In this document: one piece after another, positions 1 to 6,553 of the stretch
Position numbering within the stretch: position 1 is the first letter of the stretch
Layout of the letters: each line of letters opens with the position of its first letter
Assembly (NCBI GenBank): GCA_900555335.1
Contig: USKU01000017.1
Span: 1 to 18,036, forward strand
Source of the DNA: an uncultured Atopobium sp.
GTDB lineage: Bacteria; Actinomycetota; Coriobacteriia; Coriobacteriales; Atopobiaceae
Length of the DNA: 18,036 nucleotides
Direction of reading: 5' to 3'
The notes under the pieces: generated by a model
The model's input: only the letters and a program-made list of their open reading frames with translations
Database searches by the model: none
Told to the model about the DNA's origin: nothing
Program-made: the position numbers and the translations under genes

Positions 1-288
1 GGTATTCTTACCATGCTTGTTGAGCGTCTACTGGGTGGCTCTGGTAAGGCAAGTCTTGCAAGTGCAACTATTGCAGGTACCGCAACAACCACTCCTGCTG
101 CAGTTGCTTCTGTTGATCCAACCTACACAGCTCAGGTTGTTGCTAACGCAAATGCTCAGCTTGCAGCCGCTGTAGTCATTACTGCACTGGTAGCTCCAGC
201 ATTTACTGGTTGGCTTGATAAGAAGCTTGCTAAGAAAAATGATGCTACAAAGGCTCAGGCTTCAGAAGAAGTAGCTGCTACTGAGTAA
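1..288 (+). CDS. kdgT: 2-keto-3-deoxygluconate permease, C-terminal part (5' end outside window)
   Basis: This is the 3' end of a gene whose reading frame is open from the first base; the ATG at 13 is internal, not a start. The visible 95 residues contain a glycine/alanine/threonine-rich stretch (AGTATTTPAAVA) followed by a hydrophobic helix and a short basic, then acidic tail. This matches my memory of the last part of KdgT-family proton symporters, inner-membrane carriers that import 2-keto-3-deoxygluconate from pectin or glycosaminoglycan breakdown. The gene ends 24 bases before a strong hairpin terminator. No catabolic partner genes are visible because the window cuts the locus. The family is fairly sure from the AGTATTTP block, but substrate specificity cannot be judged from a fragment. 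Confidence 0.75.
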   Translation, partial: GILTMLVERLLGGSGKASLASATIAGTATTTPAAVASVDPTYTAQVVANANAQLAAAVVITALVAPAFTGWLDKKLAKKNDATKAQASEEVAATE

Positions 289-312
289 TTAAGTAAGCTA
301 CATAAAATGAAT

Positions 313-346
313 AAAACCCTCTTCTACGTTGGTGGAAGAGGGTTTT
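313..346 (+). terminator. Rho-independent terminator between convergent genes
   Basis: A perfect 12-bp stem (AAAACCCTCTTC, 313-324, pairing with 335-346) is extended by a wobble pair and two more pairs to a GTTG loop, and continues into a T-rich run to 350. It ends kdgT. The A-rich 5' arm gives a four-T end on the other strand, so it probably also terminates the minus-strand gene, whose stop lies at 350-352. The minus-strand T run is interrupted, so termination there may be weaker. Confidence 0.9.
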
Positions 347-349
347 TGT

Positions 350-631
350 TTACATAAAATAAATAACATGGCTAATCTCAAATACGAGAGCAAAGGCAAG
401 AAAAACTAAAAGTGAAATCTTTACCCATTTTTTATTTTCGCTTCTAAAAACGAGATAGCAATTAACAACCTCAGTCAGAATTGATACTAGAAAAAACAGC
501 AATGGTGGAATAAATCCTTGTTTCCACAGTAGCCGCATTCCCTGATAAATCAGAAAACTGACCAATATTACAATACGAACTGTTTTTCTAGAAATCGGTT
601 CTGAAAAATTAAATATCTTCTCGCTAAACAT
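350..631 (-). CDS. Small three-helix membrane protein of unknown function
   Basis: This 93-residue protein is not one I recognise. It has three hydrophobic segments, at about residues 17-36, 39-62 and 70-92. Charged connectors (RSENKKW near 63-69) separate the second and third, and the basic N-terminal stretch SRKTVR suggests a cytoplasmic N terminus. It has no signal-peptide cleavage site, cysteine pair or catalytic motif. The start is supported by a good ribosome site (AGGGAGG, 8 bases before the ATG, read on the minus strand). It is clearly more AT-rich than its neighbours and uses many ATA, AAA and TTT codons, which fits acquired or fast-evolving accessory DNA. It converges on kdgT and shares its terminator, and diverges from the SGNH hydrolase. 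The ribosome site and clean membrane pattern argue that it is a real gene; its function is open. Confidence 0.65.
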   Translation of the reverse strand: MFSEKIFNFSEPISRKTVRIVILVSFLIYQGMRLLWKQGFIPPLLFFLVSILTEVVNCYLVFRSENKKWVKISLLVFLAFALVFEISHVIYFM

Positions 632-748
632 ATCTGTTGCCTCCCTATGGACAACAAGAGCAGTTTATTTGTTACTAAAGATTGTAATACTGTCTATTAA
701 CCTCGTAGTATATAACTATAGTAATTTAACTTGTGATTGGAGGTGCGT
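632..748. promoter_or_regulatory. Divergent intergenic promoter region
   Basis: These 117 bases separate a minus-strand gene and a plus-strand gene, so both must be transcribed from here or nearby. The segment 705-730 is AT-rich and holds TATA-like hexamers usable on either strand (TATAGT at 717-722 on the plus strand, TATACT-like reading the other way). I could not pair any of them with a convincing -35 box at 16-18 bp, so no exact promoter is claimed. Confidence 0.35.
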
Positions 749-1837
749 ATGGAAGTTGGGGAGTGGAGCATTAGTTCTCCAGCATCCAAGTTTTTACTTG
801 GTGCACCATGGTCAGAAAAGCTTGCTCACGGATGGGTTTATCCGCTGCGTATTTCTCCCAATCAGCTTAGAGTCATTGGCTCTTGCTCTTCCTGGCACCC
901 CGGTCTTTTTAAACAGATGGCCGCTTGCACTTCAGACATTCAAGTTGCCTTTACCACGGACAGCTCAGAACTGACGCTCGATTTAAAAATTGATGAAGTT
1001 CCTAAGGGAGCCTCTTCTGTCTTACAGTTACTTAAAGCTACGTATCTTAAAAAGCTTAGTTCTGTCTTTGTGACGGTTGACGGTAAACCTTACAAGAGCT
1101 TCTCACTGGATGATGCAGGTGAACATACACTTTCTATTCATCTAGAAACAGTAACTCCTAAAGATGACCTTGTTAGACTTCCAGGTTTTAACGACACGCA
1201 TCACGTGTGTGTTTACTTGCCCTGTTTACAGAGCGCTTCCATAAAAAACCTCCGCGGCAATGGCACGTTTTTCTCGCCCGATGAACCAAAGAAAAAACTG
1301 GTGGTGTTTGGCGATTCTATTGCACAGGGTTTTGTTGTGGAACGCCCAGACAAAACTTGGCCGCGCAGCCTTGCTAAACGCATGAAGCTTGATGTGGTTA
1401 ACCAGGGAATTGGTGGACAAGTTTATCAGCCTGGCTCATATACGTTTATTGAAGATACTTCGTTAGTTGTTGTTGCGCTTGGTGCAAATTATCGATACGA
1501 AAAATGCTCAAAGTCGCAGGTAACACACGATATTCAAAATTCTCTTTGGCAGATTTCTCAGATGTATGCGGATACGCGTGTGGTTGTTTTGACTCCTACT
1601 CCTTATTTTGAGGATGCATATCCCACGCACCCTTATTCTTGTTTTGCTGAGGTTCCTCAAATAATTGAAGAGGTTGCCGGTAGATTTGGTTTGCAGTGCA
1701 TTTCTGGAGAAAAACTGTTGCCGCAGGATAAAAAATATTTTGCTGACGATGTGCATCCAAATTCAAAGGGTGCGGCTCTTTTGGCAAAAAACCTGTTTGA
1801 AGCTTTAAAACAACCAGCTCAAGATAGTCTTTTTTAG
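749..1837 (+). CDS. SGNH/GDSL-type hydrolase (putative esterase/acylhydrolase)
   Basis: This 362-residue protein has an N-terminal beta-rich domain of about 180 residues followed by an SGNH hydrolase domain. Visible motifs, numbered from the ATG at 749, are: block I FGDSIAQG with nucleophile Ser190; block II NQGIGG with Gly220; block III GANY with Asn247; and block V DDVHPN with Asp333 and His336. The family removes acyl groups from sugars, lipids or other esters; a two-domain layout like this is common in carbohydrate deacetylases, but the substrate is not determinable here. The start at 749 is preferred over the in-frame TTG at 737 because GGAGG (739-743) sits 5 bases upstream and would overlap the TTG start. 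There is no signal peptide or membrane segment, so it is probably cytoplasmic. It is a single-gene unit facing away from the small membrane protein; no clear terminator follows it. Confidence 0.8.
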   Translation: MEVGEWSISSPASKFLLGAPWSEKLAHGWVYPLRISPNQLRVIGSCSSWHPGLFKQMAACTSDIQVAFTTDSSELTLDLKIDEVPKGASSVLQLLKATYLKKLSSVFVTVDGKPYKSFSLDDAGEHTLSIHLETVTPKDDLVRLPGFNDTHHVCVYLPCLQSASIKNLRGNGTFFSPDEPKKKLVVFGDSIAQGFVVERPDKTWPRSLAKRMKLDVVNQGIGGQVYQPGSYTFIEDTSLVVVALGANYRYEKCSKSQVTHDIQNSLWQISQMYADTRVVVLTPTPYFEDAYPTHPYSCFAEVPQIIEEVAGRFGLQCISGEKLLPQDKKYFADDVHPNSKGAALLAKNLFEALKQPAQDSLF

Positions 1838-1935
1838 ACGTCAAACTCTCCCAAAAGCTTTCTCAAAATTCAGCACGAGTTTTTGTCCGGTGAAACTTCT
1901 ACACTAGAGGTGAAAAACATCTAGAGAGGATACAC

Positions 1936-3177
1936 ATGAACAAAACTAATCCTTTTGCACCTCATTTGACCGGGCAACTTACAGAAGAAACGCAGGCCCT
2001 TGTAGCTGAGCAAATTGCTAAGGGTACTTTGAGTCCTTACGCGTGCAAAAATGAAGACATCATTCGCCGAGATTCCACCCATGACCAGGCATCGCTTTTG
2101 CGTCCCGCTTTCATGCGAGATGTCGAGAAAATCATGCATACTCCTGCGTATAACAGGCTAAACGGCAAAACACAGGTCTTCTCGTTCCGTGCGCATGATG
2201 ACATTACGCGCCGCGGCCTTCATGAACAGCTTGTTTGTAGAGTCGCTAAAGATATTGGACGTGCACTTGGCCTCAACCTTGATTTGATCGAGGCAATTGC
2301 TCTTGGTCATGACGTGGGACATACTCCTTTTGGTCATGCAGGGGAGTATTTCCTTAATGATATTTACCATGAGCAAACGGGACGTTGGTTTTTCCACAAC
2401 GTACAAAGTGTGCGCGTGCTTGATGGTCTTTATGCAAGAAACCTTTCTTTGCAGACGCTTGATGGAGTAATTTGCCATAACGGTGAGTTTGAACAGCAGA
2501 TACTTCAAATGAGTGATCTTTCAACCTTTGATGAGTTTGACAAGGTGGTAGAAGATTGCTGGGAGAGAGGTCCGCAGGCTATTGCGCACCTGCGTCCTAT
2601 GACGCTTGAGGGTTGCGTCATGCGCATCTCGGACATCATTGCGTATGTAGGAAAAGACAGACAGGATGCGCTTCGTGCAGGCGCTGCAACAGAAGAAACG
2701 TTTGATGATGGCCTTGGTGGCGCCTATAACGCATGGGCTACCTCTGCTTTTGTTGCAGATATTGTTCAGAACAGCTTTGGTAAGCCTCAGATTTCTCTTT
2801 CTGAAGAGGCATTTAAAGAGATGAAACGAGCAAAGCGCGAGAATTACCAGAAGATCTATGGTGCATCAGAAGCCAATGGTGATTTCTCTGAAGACATTAA
2901 ACACCTGTTTGAGAAGCTGTACGAGTACGAGCTGTCTACACTTAAATCTGGAGATCAGAGCCTTGCAATCTTTAAGCATCATATTGAGCCGGTGAGTAGG
3001 CACCTTTCTAGGTACGGTCATACGTATGACTGGAAGAGCGATGTACATCGCACTGTTGTTGATTTTATTTCCGCAATGACCGATGACTACTTTGTGGCTA
3101 CCTGTGAAGCACTCTTCCCAGAAGCCCAGGAGCTCTTTCCAAAGAGAAGTTACTTTGCAGAAGGGGTACGTGCGTAA
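1936..3177 (+). CDS. dgt: HD-domain deoxynucleotide triphosphohydrolase (dGTPase-like)
   Basis: This 413-residue protein belongs to the dGTPase branch of HD phosphohydrolases, which split dNTPs into deoxynucleoside and tripolyphosphate and so control dNTP pools. The family pattern is visible: KTQVF (78-82), His96 in LHEQLV, the HD pair His125-Asp126 within ALGHDVGHTPFGHAGE, FFHN (152-155), and Asp233 in ISDIIAYVGKD. These supply the metal ligands. It is shorter than E. coli Dgt and resembles the widespread shorter dNTPase type, so dGTP specificity should not be assumed. The start is supported by AGAGAGGA (1923-1930), 5 bases before the ATG. A possible -10 box TACACT lies at 1900-1905, but no good -35 is seen. 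A 104-base gap separates it from rarA, which suggests separate transcription. Confidence 0.88.
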   Translation: MNKTNPFAPHLTGQLTEETQALVAEQIAKGTLSPYACKNEDIIRRDSTHDQASLLRPAFMRDVEKIMHTPAYNRLNGKTQVFSFRAHDDITRRGLHEQLVCRVAKDIGRALGLNLDLIEAIALGHDVGHTPFGHAGEYFLNDIYHEQTGRWFFHNVQSVRVLDGLYARNLSLQTLDGVICHNGEFEQQILQMSDLSTFDEFDKVVEDCWERGPQAIAHLRPMTLEGCVMRISDIIAYVGKDRQDALRAGAATEETFDDGLGGAYNAWATSAFVADIVQNSFGKPQISLSEEAFKEMKRAKRENYQKIYGASEANGDFSEDIKHLFEKLYEYELSTLKSGDQSLAIFKHHIEPVSRHLSRYGHTYDWKSDVHRTVVDFISAMTDDYFVATCEALFPEAQELFPKRSYFAEGVRA

Positions 3178-3269
3178 GACTGGGGTCGGTCAAAGTGCAA
3201 TAGTTGAGCCACTTAAAGAGCATTTGTGTTGAGCGAGTTTCTCGCCAAGCTTTTATGTTTGAGACGGGG

Positions 3270-3275
3270 TAAAAT
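3270..3275 (+). promoter_or_regulatory. Possible -10 box for a leaderless rarA transcript
   Basis: TAAAAT (one mismatch to TATAAT) ends 6 bases before the rarA ATG, which would put transcription initiation at or next to the A of the start codon. No good -35 box is seen 16-18 bp upstream (sequence there is AAGCTT-like), so the call is weak. The absence of a proper ribosome site makes it worth recording. Confidence 0.3.
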
Positions 3276-3281
3276 AACTGC

Positions 3282-4613
3282 ATGGATACTTTATTTTCTG
3301 GCATGGAACGTGCCGCTAAAAAAGCTAATGCGCCGCTTGCGGCCCGCATGCGTCCTACCACGCTTGAAGGATATGTTGGTCAGGAGGATGCAGTTGGTCC
3401 TGGCTCGTGGCTGCGCAAAGCTATTGAGCACGATACACTTTCGTCTGTTTTGTTGTATGGTCCAGCCGGCACTGGTAAGACTACGCTTGCGCGCATTATT
3501 GCTCACACAACGCACGCAGAGTTTGTAGAAGTATCTGCAATTACGGGCACTGTAAAAGATCTTCGTAGAGAGATTGAAGCTGCAGAATCAAGGCTTTTAA
3601 CAGCAGGTAGAAGAACTATTCTGTTCATTGATGAGATTCATCGTTTTACGCGCTCTCAGCAAGATGCCTTGCTTCACGCAGTAGAAGATAGAATAGTTGT
3701 ACTTATTGGGGCTACTACAGAAAACCCTTACTTTGAGGTTAATAGCGCTCTGATTTCTCGTTCTCGTGTAGTGGAGCTGCATGCATTGTCAGATGAGGCA
3801 ATCGATGAGCTCATTCAGCGAGCACTTGAGTCAGACGACGGCCTAGCAGGCGCATTTGTTCTGGATGAAGATGCTCGTAAAGAGATTGTGATGCTTGCAG
3901 GCGGAGATGGTCGCGCAGCCCTAACTTCTCTTGAGCTTGCTTCTCAGATGGTTGACGTTCCAGAATCAGCTGATAGTAAGGCATCTGAGCCGCTTGTTAT
4001 TACCAAGCAAAACGTTCTTGAGGCAAACCCTCGTCGCGGACTCCCATACGATAAAGCAGGAGATATGCACTATGACATTATCTCTGCGTTTATTAAGTCT
4101 ATGCGAGGCTCAGACCCAGATGCGGCACTGTATTGGCTTGCGCGCATGATTGATGCAGGTGAGGACCCTAAATTTATTGCTCGACGCATTATGATTTTGG
4201 CCTCAGAGGATATTGGCAATGCCGATCCTCAGGCGCTGCTCATTGCACATGCAGCATTTAGGTCAGCTGAGGTCATTGGATATCCCGAGTGCAGAATTAA
4301 CCTTGCGCAAGCGGTTATTTATATGGCACTGGCACCAAAATCTAATGCTGCAGAGGCAGGTATTGATGCCGCTCTCCATGAGGTAAGAACAGGTCCAAGG
4401 CGAGAAGTTCCAAGTTACTTAAGGGATCGCACGCGCCCTGGCTCTGAAGAGTACGGCAACTACCTCTATCCGCACAATTATCCTGGTGGATGGATTGAAC
4501 AGCGTTATCTTCCAGAAGGACTTGAACGTGGTGCGTTCTTCTCGCCATCTCCAAGAGGTTGGGAAGCTTGGAGAATTGCAGCTACAGAGCGCGATCGCCA
4601 CGAGGAAGTCTAG
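3282..4613 (+). CDS. rarA: Replication-associated recombination protein A (AAA+ ATPase RarA/MgsA)
   Basis: This 443-residue AAA+ ATPase is related to clamp-loader subunits and RuvB, and acts at stalled replication forks. Visible elements are the family N-terminal block RPTTLEGYVGQ (24-34), Walker A GPAGTGKT (60-67), Walker B ILFIDE (113-118) followed by IHRF, sensor-1 IGATTENP (142-149), and the arginine-finger segment ISRSR (158-162). The C-terminal half carries RarA tetramerisation-type sequence (DMHYDIISAFIKSMRGSD and a PRGW block near the end). Length is normal for the family. The ribosome site is poor (GAGACGGGG, 12 bases before the ATG), and a TAAAAT hexamer lies only 6 bases before the ATG, so the mRNA could be leaderless or nearly so. 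Family assignment is very secure. Confidence 0.95.
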   Translation: MDTLFSGMERAAKKANAPLAARMRPTTLEGYVGQEDAVGPGSWLRKAIEHDTLSSVLLYGPAGTGKTTLARIIAHTTHAEFVEVSAITGTVKDLRREIEAAESRLLTAGRRTILFIDEIHRFTRSQQDALLHAVEDRIVVLIGATTENPYFEVNSALISRSRVVELHALSDEAIDELIQRALESDDGLAGAFVLDEDARKEIVMLAGGDGRAALTSLELASQMVDVPESADSKASEPLVITKQNVLEANPRRGLPYDKAGDMHYDIISAFIKSMRGSDPDAALYWLARMIDAGEDPKFIARRIMILASEDIGNADPQALLIAHAAFRSAEVIGYPECRINLAQAVIYMALAPKSNAAEAGIDAALHEVRTGPRREVPSYLRDRTRPGSEEYGNYLYPHNYPGGWIEQRYLPEGLERGAFFSPSPRGWEAWRIAATERDRHEEV

Positions 4614-4624
4614 GATTTTGAATT

Positions 4625-4665
4625 ACCCAAGTGGGAGCATTAAGAAGGCGCTCCTCGGGTAGAAT
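4625..4665 (+). promoter_or_regulatory. Inverted repeat overlapping a possible -10 box
   Basis: ACCC (4625-4628) and GGAGC (4634-4638) pair with GCTCC (4650-4654) and GGGT (4657-4660), giving an interrupted hairpin in the rarA to DUF948 gap. The last base of the hairpin is the first base of TAGAAT (4660-4665), a good -10 candidate 39 bases before the next ATG. There is no T run, so it is not a standard terminator. It could be an operator or chance. No recognisable -35 box accompanies it. Confidence 0.3.
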
Positions 4666-4704
4666 AGAAGGAACTGTAACCGTTAGCTTTGAGGGATGGC
4701 ATAG

Positions 4705-5316
4705 ATGGATTACCTACAGATTGCCCTTGTAGTCTTAGCCGTAGCTGGCGTTTGGGCTATTGTCGAGGTTGCCTTGACCCTAAGAACAACAAGAAAGTCA
4801 ATTACTGAGATTACACTCTCAGCTAACAACACTATTGAGCAGATTCAACCTGTTATTTCAAAAATTGATGGCATGGTTGATGAGCTTGATCCAACCATTA
4901 AGCAGCTACCTGCACTTATGCAGAAAGTTGATGAGGCTGCAGAGAACGCTAATACCTCTCTTGAGAGCCTCAATGTGGTTCTTGGCGATGTAGCAACCGT
5001 TTCTGGTGCTGCTTCTGCAGTAACTGCAACAGTCAGCAAGGCTGCAAGCGATGCGGTGACAGGCGTTGTTGAGTCTGTTTCAAAGCTGGGAACTGGTCTT
5101 GGCGGATCTTTGAATCCTTCCAAGCTTGCTGAGGTAGCTCAGGCTCGCCTGAGCGACGCGACTGCTTCCGCACAACAGAGTGCACAGCGTGCTCAAGAGT
5201 ATCTTGAGGAGCTTCCTCTGCTTTCTCAGGACAAGACAAAGCATTCTAAACCAGCTCGCACTGAGCAGTTCTATATTGAGTACGGCTCTGAGTCTTCTCA
5301 GAAGTCTGAGGAGTAG
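4705..5316 (+). CDS. DUF948-type membrane-anchored protein
   Basis: This 203-residue protein has a single N-terminal membrane helix (about 4-26, starting MDYLQIALVVLAV) and no cleavage site, followed by a long helical region with heptad-like hydrophobic spacing and repeated ID/VD/KVDEAAENA patterns (35-90). Then comes an Ala/Ser/Thr-rich stretch and a polar tail. This fits DUF948 (YtxG-like) proteins, small anchored proteins linked to general stress in Bacillus; the biochemical role is not known. The start is supported by GAGGGA (4691-4696), 8 bases before the ATG. It is the first gene of a tight cluster: its stop is 6 bases before the anti-sigma gene, whose ribosome site lies inside this gene's last codons. 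Its position beside a SigB-type module agrees with a stress role, which is inferred from neighbours and from the Bacillus analogy. Confidence 0.7.
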   Translation: MDYLQIALVVLAVAGVWAIVEVALTLRTTRKSITEITLSANNTIEQIQPVISKIDGMVDELDPTIKQLPALMQKVDEAAENANTSLESLNVVLGDVATVSGAASAVTATVSKAASDAVTGVVESVSKLGTGLGGSLNPSKLAEVAQARLSDATASAQQSAQRAQEYLEELPLLSQDKTKHSKPARTEQFYIEYGSESSQKSEE

Positions 5317-5322
5317 ATTGTA

Positions 5323-5706
5323 ATGGCACAAAAAATTGTTGAACTTTCCGCTCCAGCAGATCCAACATTTGCTCGTTCAGTCAGAATGATGGCTGCTAAT
5401 CTTGCTGTTTTGTGCAAGATGAACGTTGATGAGCTTGAAGATGTCAAAATGGCCGCAGAAGAAGGATTTGTCTTTGCTTGTGGCACTCAGAAAGACTCTG
5501 TAGATATTATGTTTACCCTCGAAGACAATACTATGGCTATTGATTTTGACTTGGGTGATGAGGATCCAGTTGAGTCTGAGGCAGATAATTCTCAGCCACT
5601 AGAGCTTGTAGAGTTACTGCTCTCCGCTATTTGTGATGAGTTTGCGCTTAGCGATGACGGTTATACGCTTCATCTTGTAAAGATTTCTGGCGGTGCACAT
5701 GCCTAA
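5323..5706 (+). CDS. RsbW/SpoIIAB-like anti-sigma protein with degenerate ATP-binding site
   Basis: This 127-residue protein lines up along its length with RsbW-type anti-sigma kinases: an N-terminal strand and PADPTFARSVRMMAANLA (RsbW has PAQPEYVGIIR), ELEDVKMAAEEG (residues 37-48), IDFDLGDEDP (73-82), and ELLLSAICDEFALSDDGYTL (97-116, where RsbW has GLGLYLMETLMDEV then HSGVTV). Normal members bind and hold a sigma factor and phosphorylate an RsbV-type partner. Here the N-box Asn (EACTNA in RsbW) is replaced by Phe51 in EEGFVFA, and the glycine-rich lid (GGLGL) becomes PLELVEL, so ATP binding and kinase activity look doubtful. The ribosome site GAGGAG (5308-5313) lies within the preceding gene's end. 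Its end overlaps the sigma-factor start by 8 bases, which argues that the two are partners. The fold call is good; inactivity is inferred. Confidence 0.7.
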   Translation: MAQKIVELSAPADPTFARSVRMMAANLAVLCKMNVDELEDVKMAAEEGFVFACGTQKDSVDIMFTLEDNTMAIDFDLGDEDPVESEADNSQPLELVELLLSAICDEFALSDDGYTLHLVKISGGAHA

Positions 5707-6553
5707 GCCTGAAGCTAACGAGGCAGTACAGGCATCTGCAGAAGAGCAGAAAGCCGCAAGAAGAGCTGCTCGCCGTGCTTCTAAAGGTACCCCAGCCTGG
5801 GATAAAGATAGAACACGAAAGCTCTTTGCCCAATATAAAGAAACAAAAGACCCTGAGGTAAGAGACCAGCTTATTGTGAGTCACTTAAACCTCGTGCGCT
5901 TTTTGGCCTCCAAGTTTAAAAACCGTGGAGAACCTCTTGATGATTTGATTCAGGTGGGAACCATTGGACTTATCAAGGCAATTGATAGGTTTGAGCCTGA
6001 TCGTGGTCTTGAATTTACAACATATGCAACACCAACCATCATGGGAGAAATCAAGCGTCACTTCCGCGATAAAGGCTGGTCAGTACGTGTTCCTCGTCGT
6101 TTGCAGGAGCTTTCGTCCAAGATTAATCAGGTCACTGATGATTTGACTAAAGAGCTGCAAAGAAGTCCTTCAATTGAAGAGATCGCCCAGCGCCTTGATA
6201 CTAACGTTGAAGAGGTTCTTGAGGCTATGGAGTCTTCTAGCGCTTATAGCTCTGTTCCTCTTGAAGGAGGCGGCTCTGGCGCTGATGGCGACGAGACTCC
6301 TTCAATCATTGATCAGTATGTGACCGAAGATGAGGATCTTGCTGGTTCTGATGACCGCATTGTTCTTGAAGAGGCCATTAGAGACTTCTCGCCACGAGAG
6401 CAAGAGATTATTCGTATGCGTTTTGTTGAAGGTCTTACCCAGGTAGAGATTGCGGAGAAACTTAATATCTCCCAGGTACAGGTTTCAAGGCTGCTTCGTC
6501 GCACCTTAAAGCGTATTCAAGAAAAGATTGACCCAGAAAGCGTGAACCGTTAA
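5699..6553 (+). CDS. RNA polymerase sigma factor, SigB/SigF/SigG group (sigma-70 family)
   Basis: This 284-residue alternative sigma factor recruits RNA polymerase to a dedicated promoter class. Region 2 is at about 41-125 (DQLIVSHLNLVRFLA, DDLIQVGTIGLIKAIDRFEPDRG, FTTYATPTIMGEIKRHFRD), region 3 at about 130-210 (VRVPRRLQEL, then SIEEIAQRL), and region 4 at about 222-278 (FSPREQEIIRMRFVEGLTQVEIAEKL with helix-turn-helix NISQVQVSRLLRR). The motifs are those of the Bacillus SigB/SigF/SigG group. The N terminus is unusually Ala/Arg-rich (KAARRAARRASKG). ATG at 5699 is preferred; GTG at 5693 is also possible. Its ATG overlaps the end of the anti-sigma gene (ATGCCTAA), which suggests translational coupling and stoichiometric control. 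No RsbV-type antagonist gene lies alongside. Family sure; exact regulon unknown. Confidence 0.92.
   Translation: MPKPEANEAVQASAEEQKAARRAARRASKGTPAWDKDRTRKLFAQYKETKDPEVRDQLIVSHLNLVRFLASKFKNRGEPLDDLIQVGTIGLIKAIDRFEPDRGLEFTTYATPTIMGEIKRHFRDKGWSVRVPRRLQELSSKINQVTDDLTKELQRSPSIEEIAQRLDTNVEEVLEAMESSSAYSSVPLEGGGSGADGDETPSIIDQYVTEDEDLAGSDDRIVLEEAIRDFSPREQEIIRMRFVEGLTQVEIAEKLNISQVQVSRLLRRTLKRIQEKIDPESVNR

Noticed and set aside
1883..1905. TTGTCC and TACACT as a complete dgt promoter
   Set aside because: The two hexamers are only 11 bp apart, too close for a sigma-70 promoter; only the -10 half is mentioned, with low weight.
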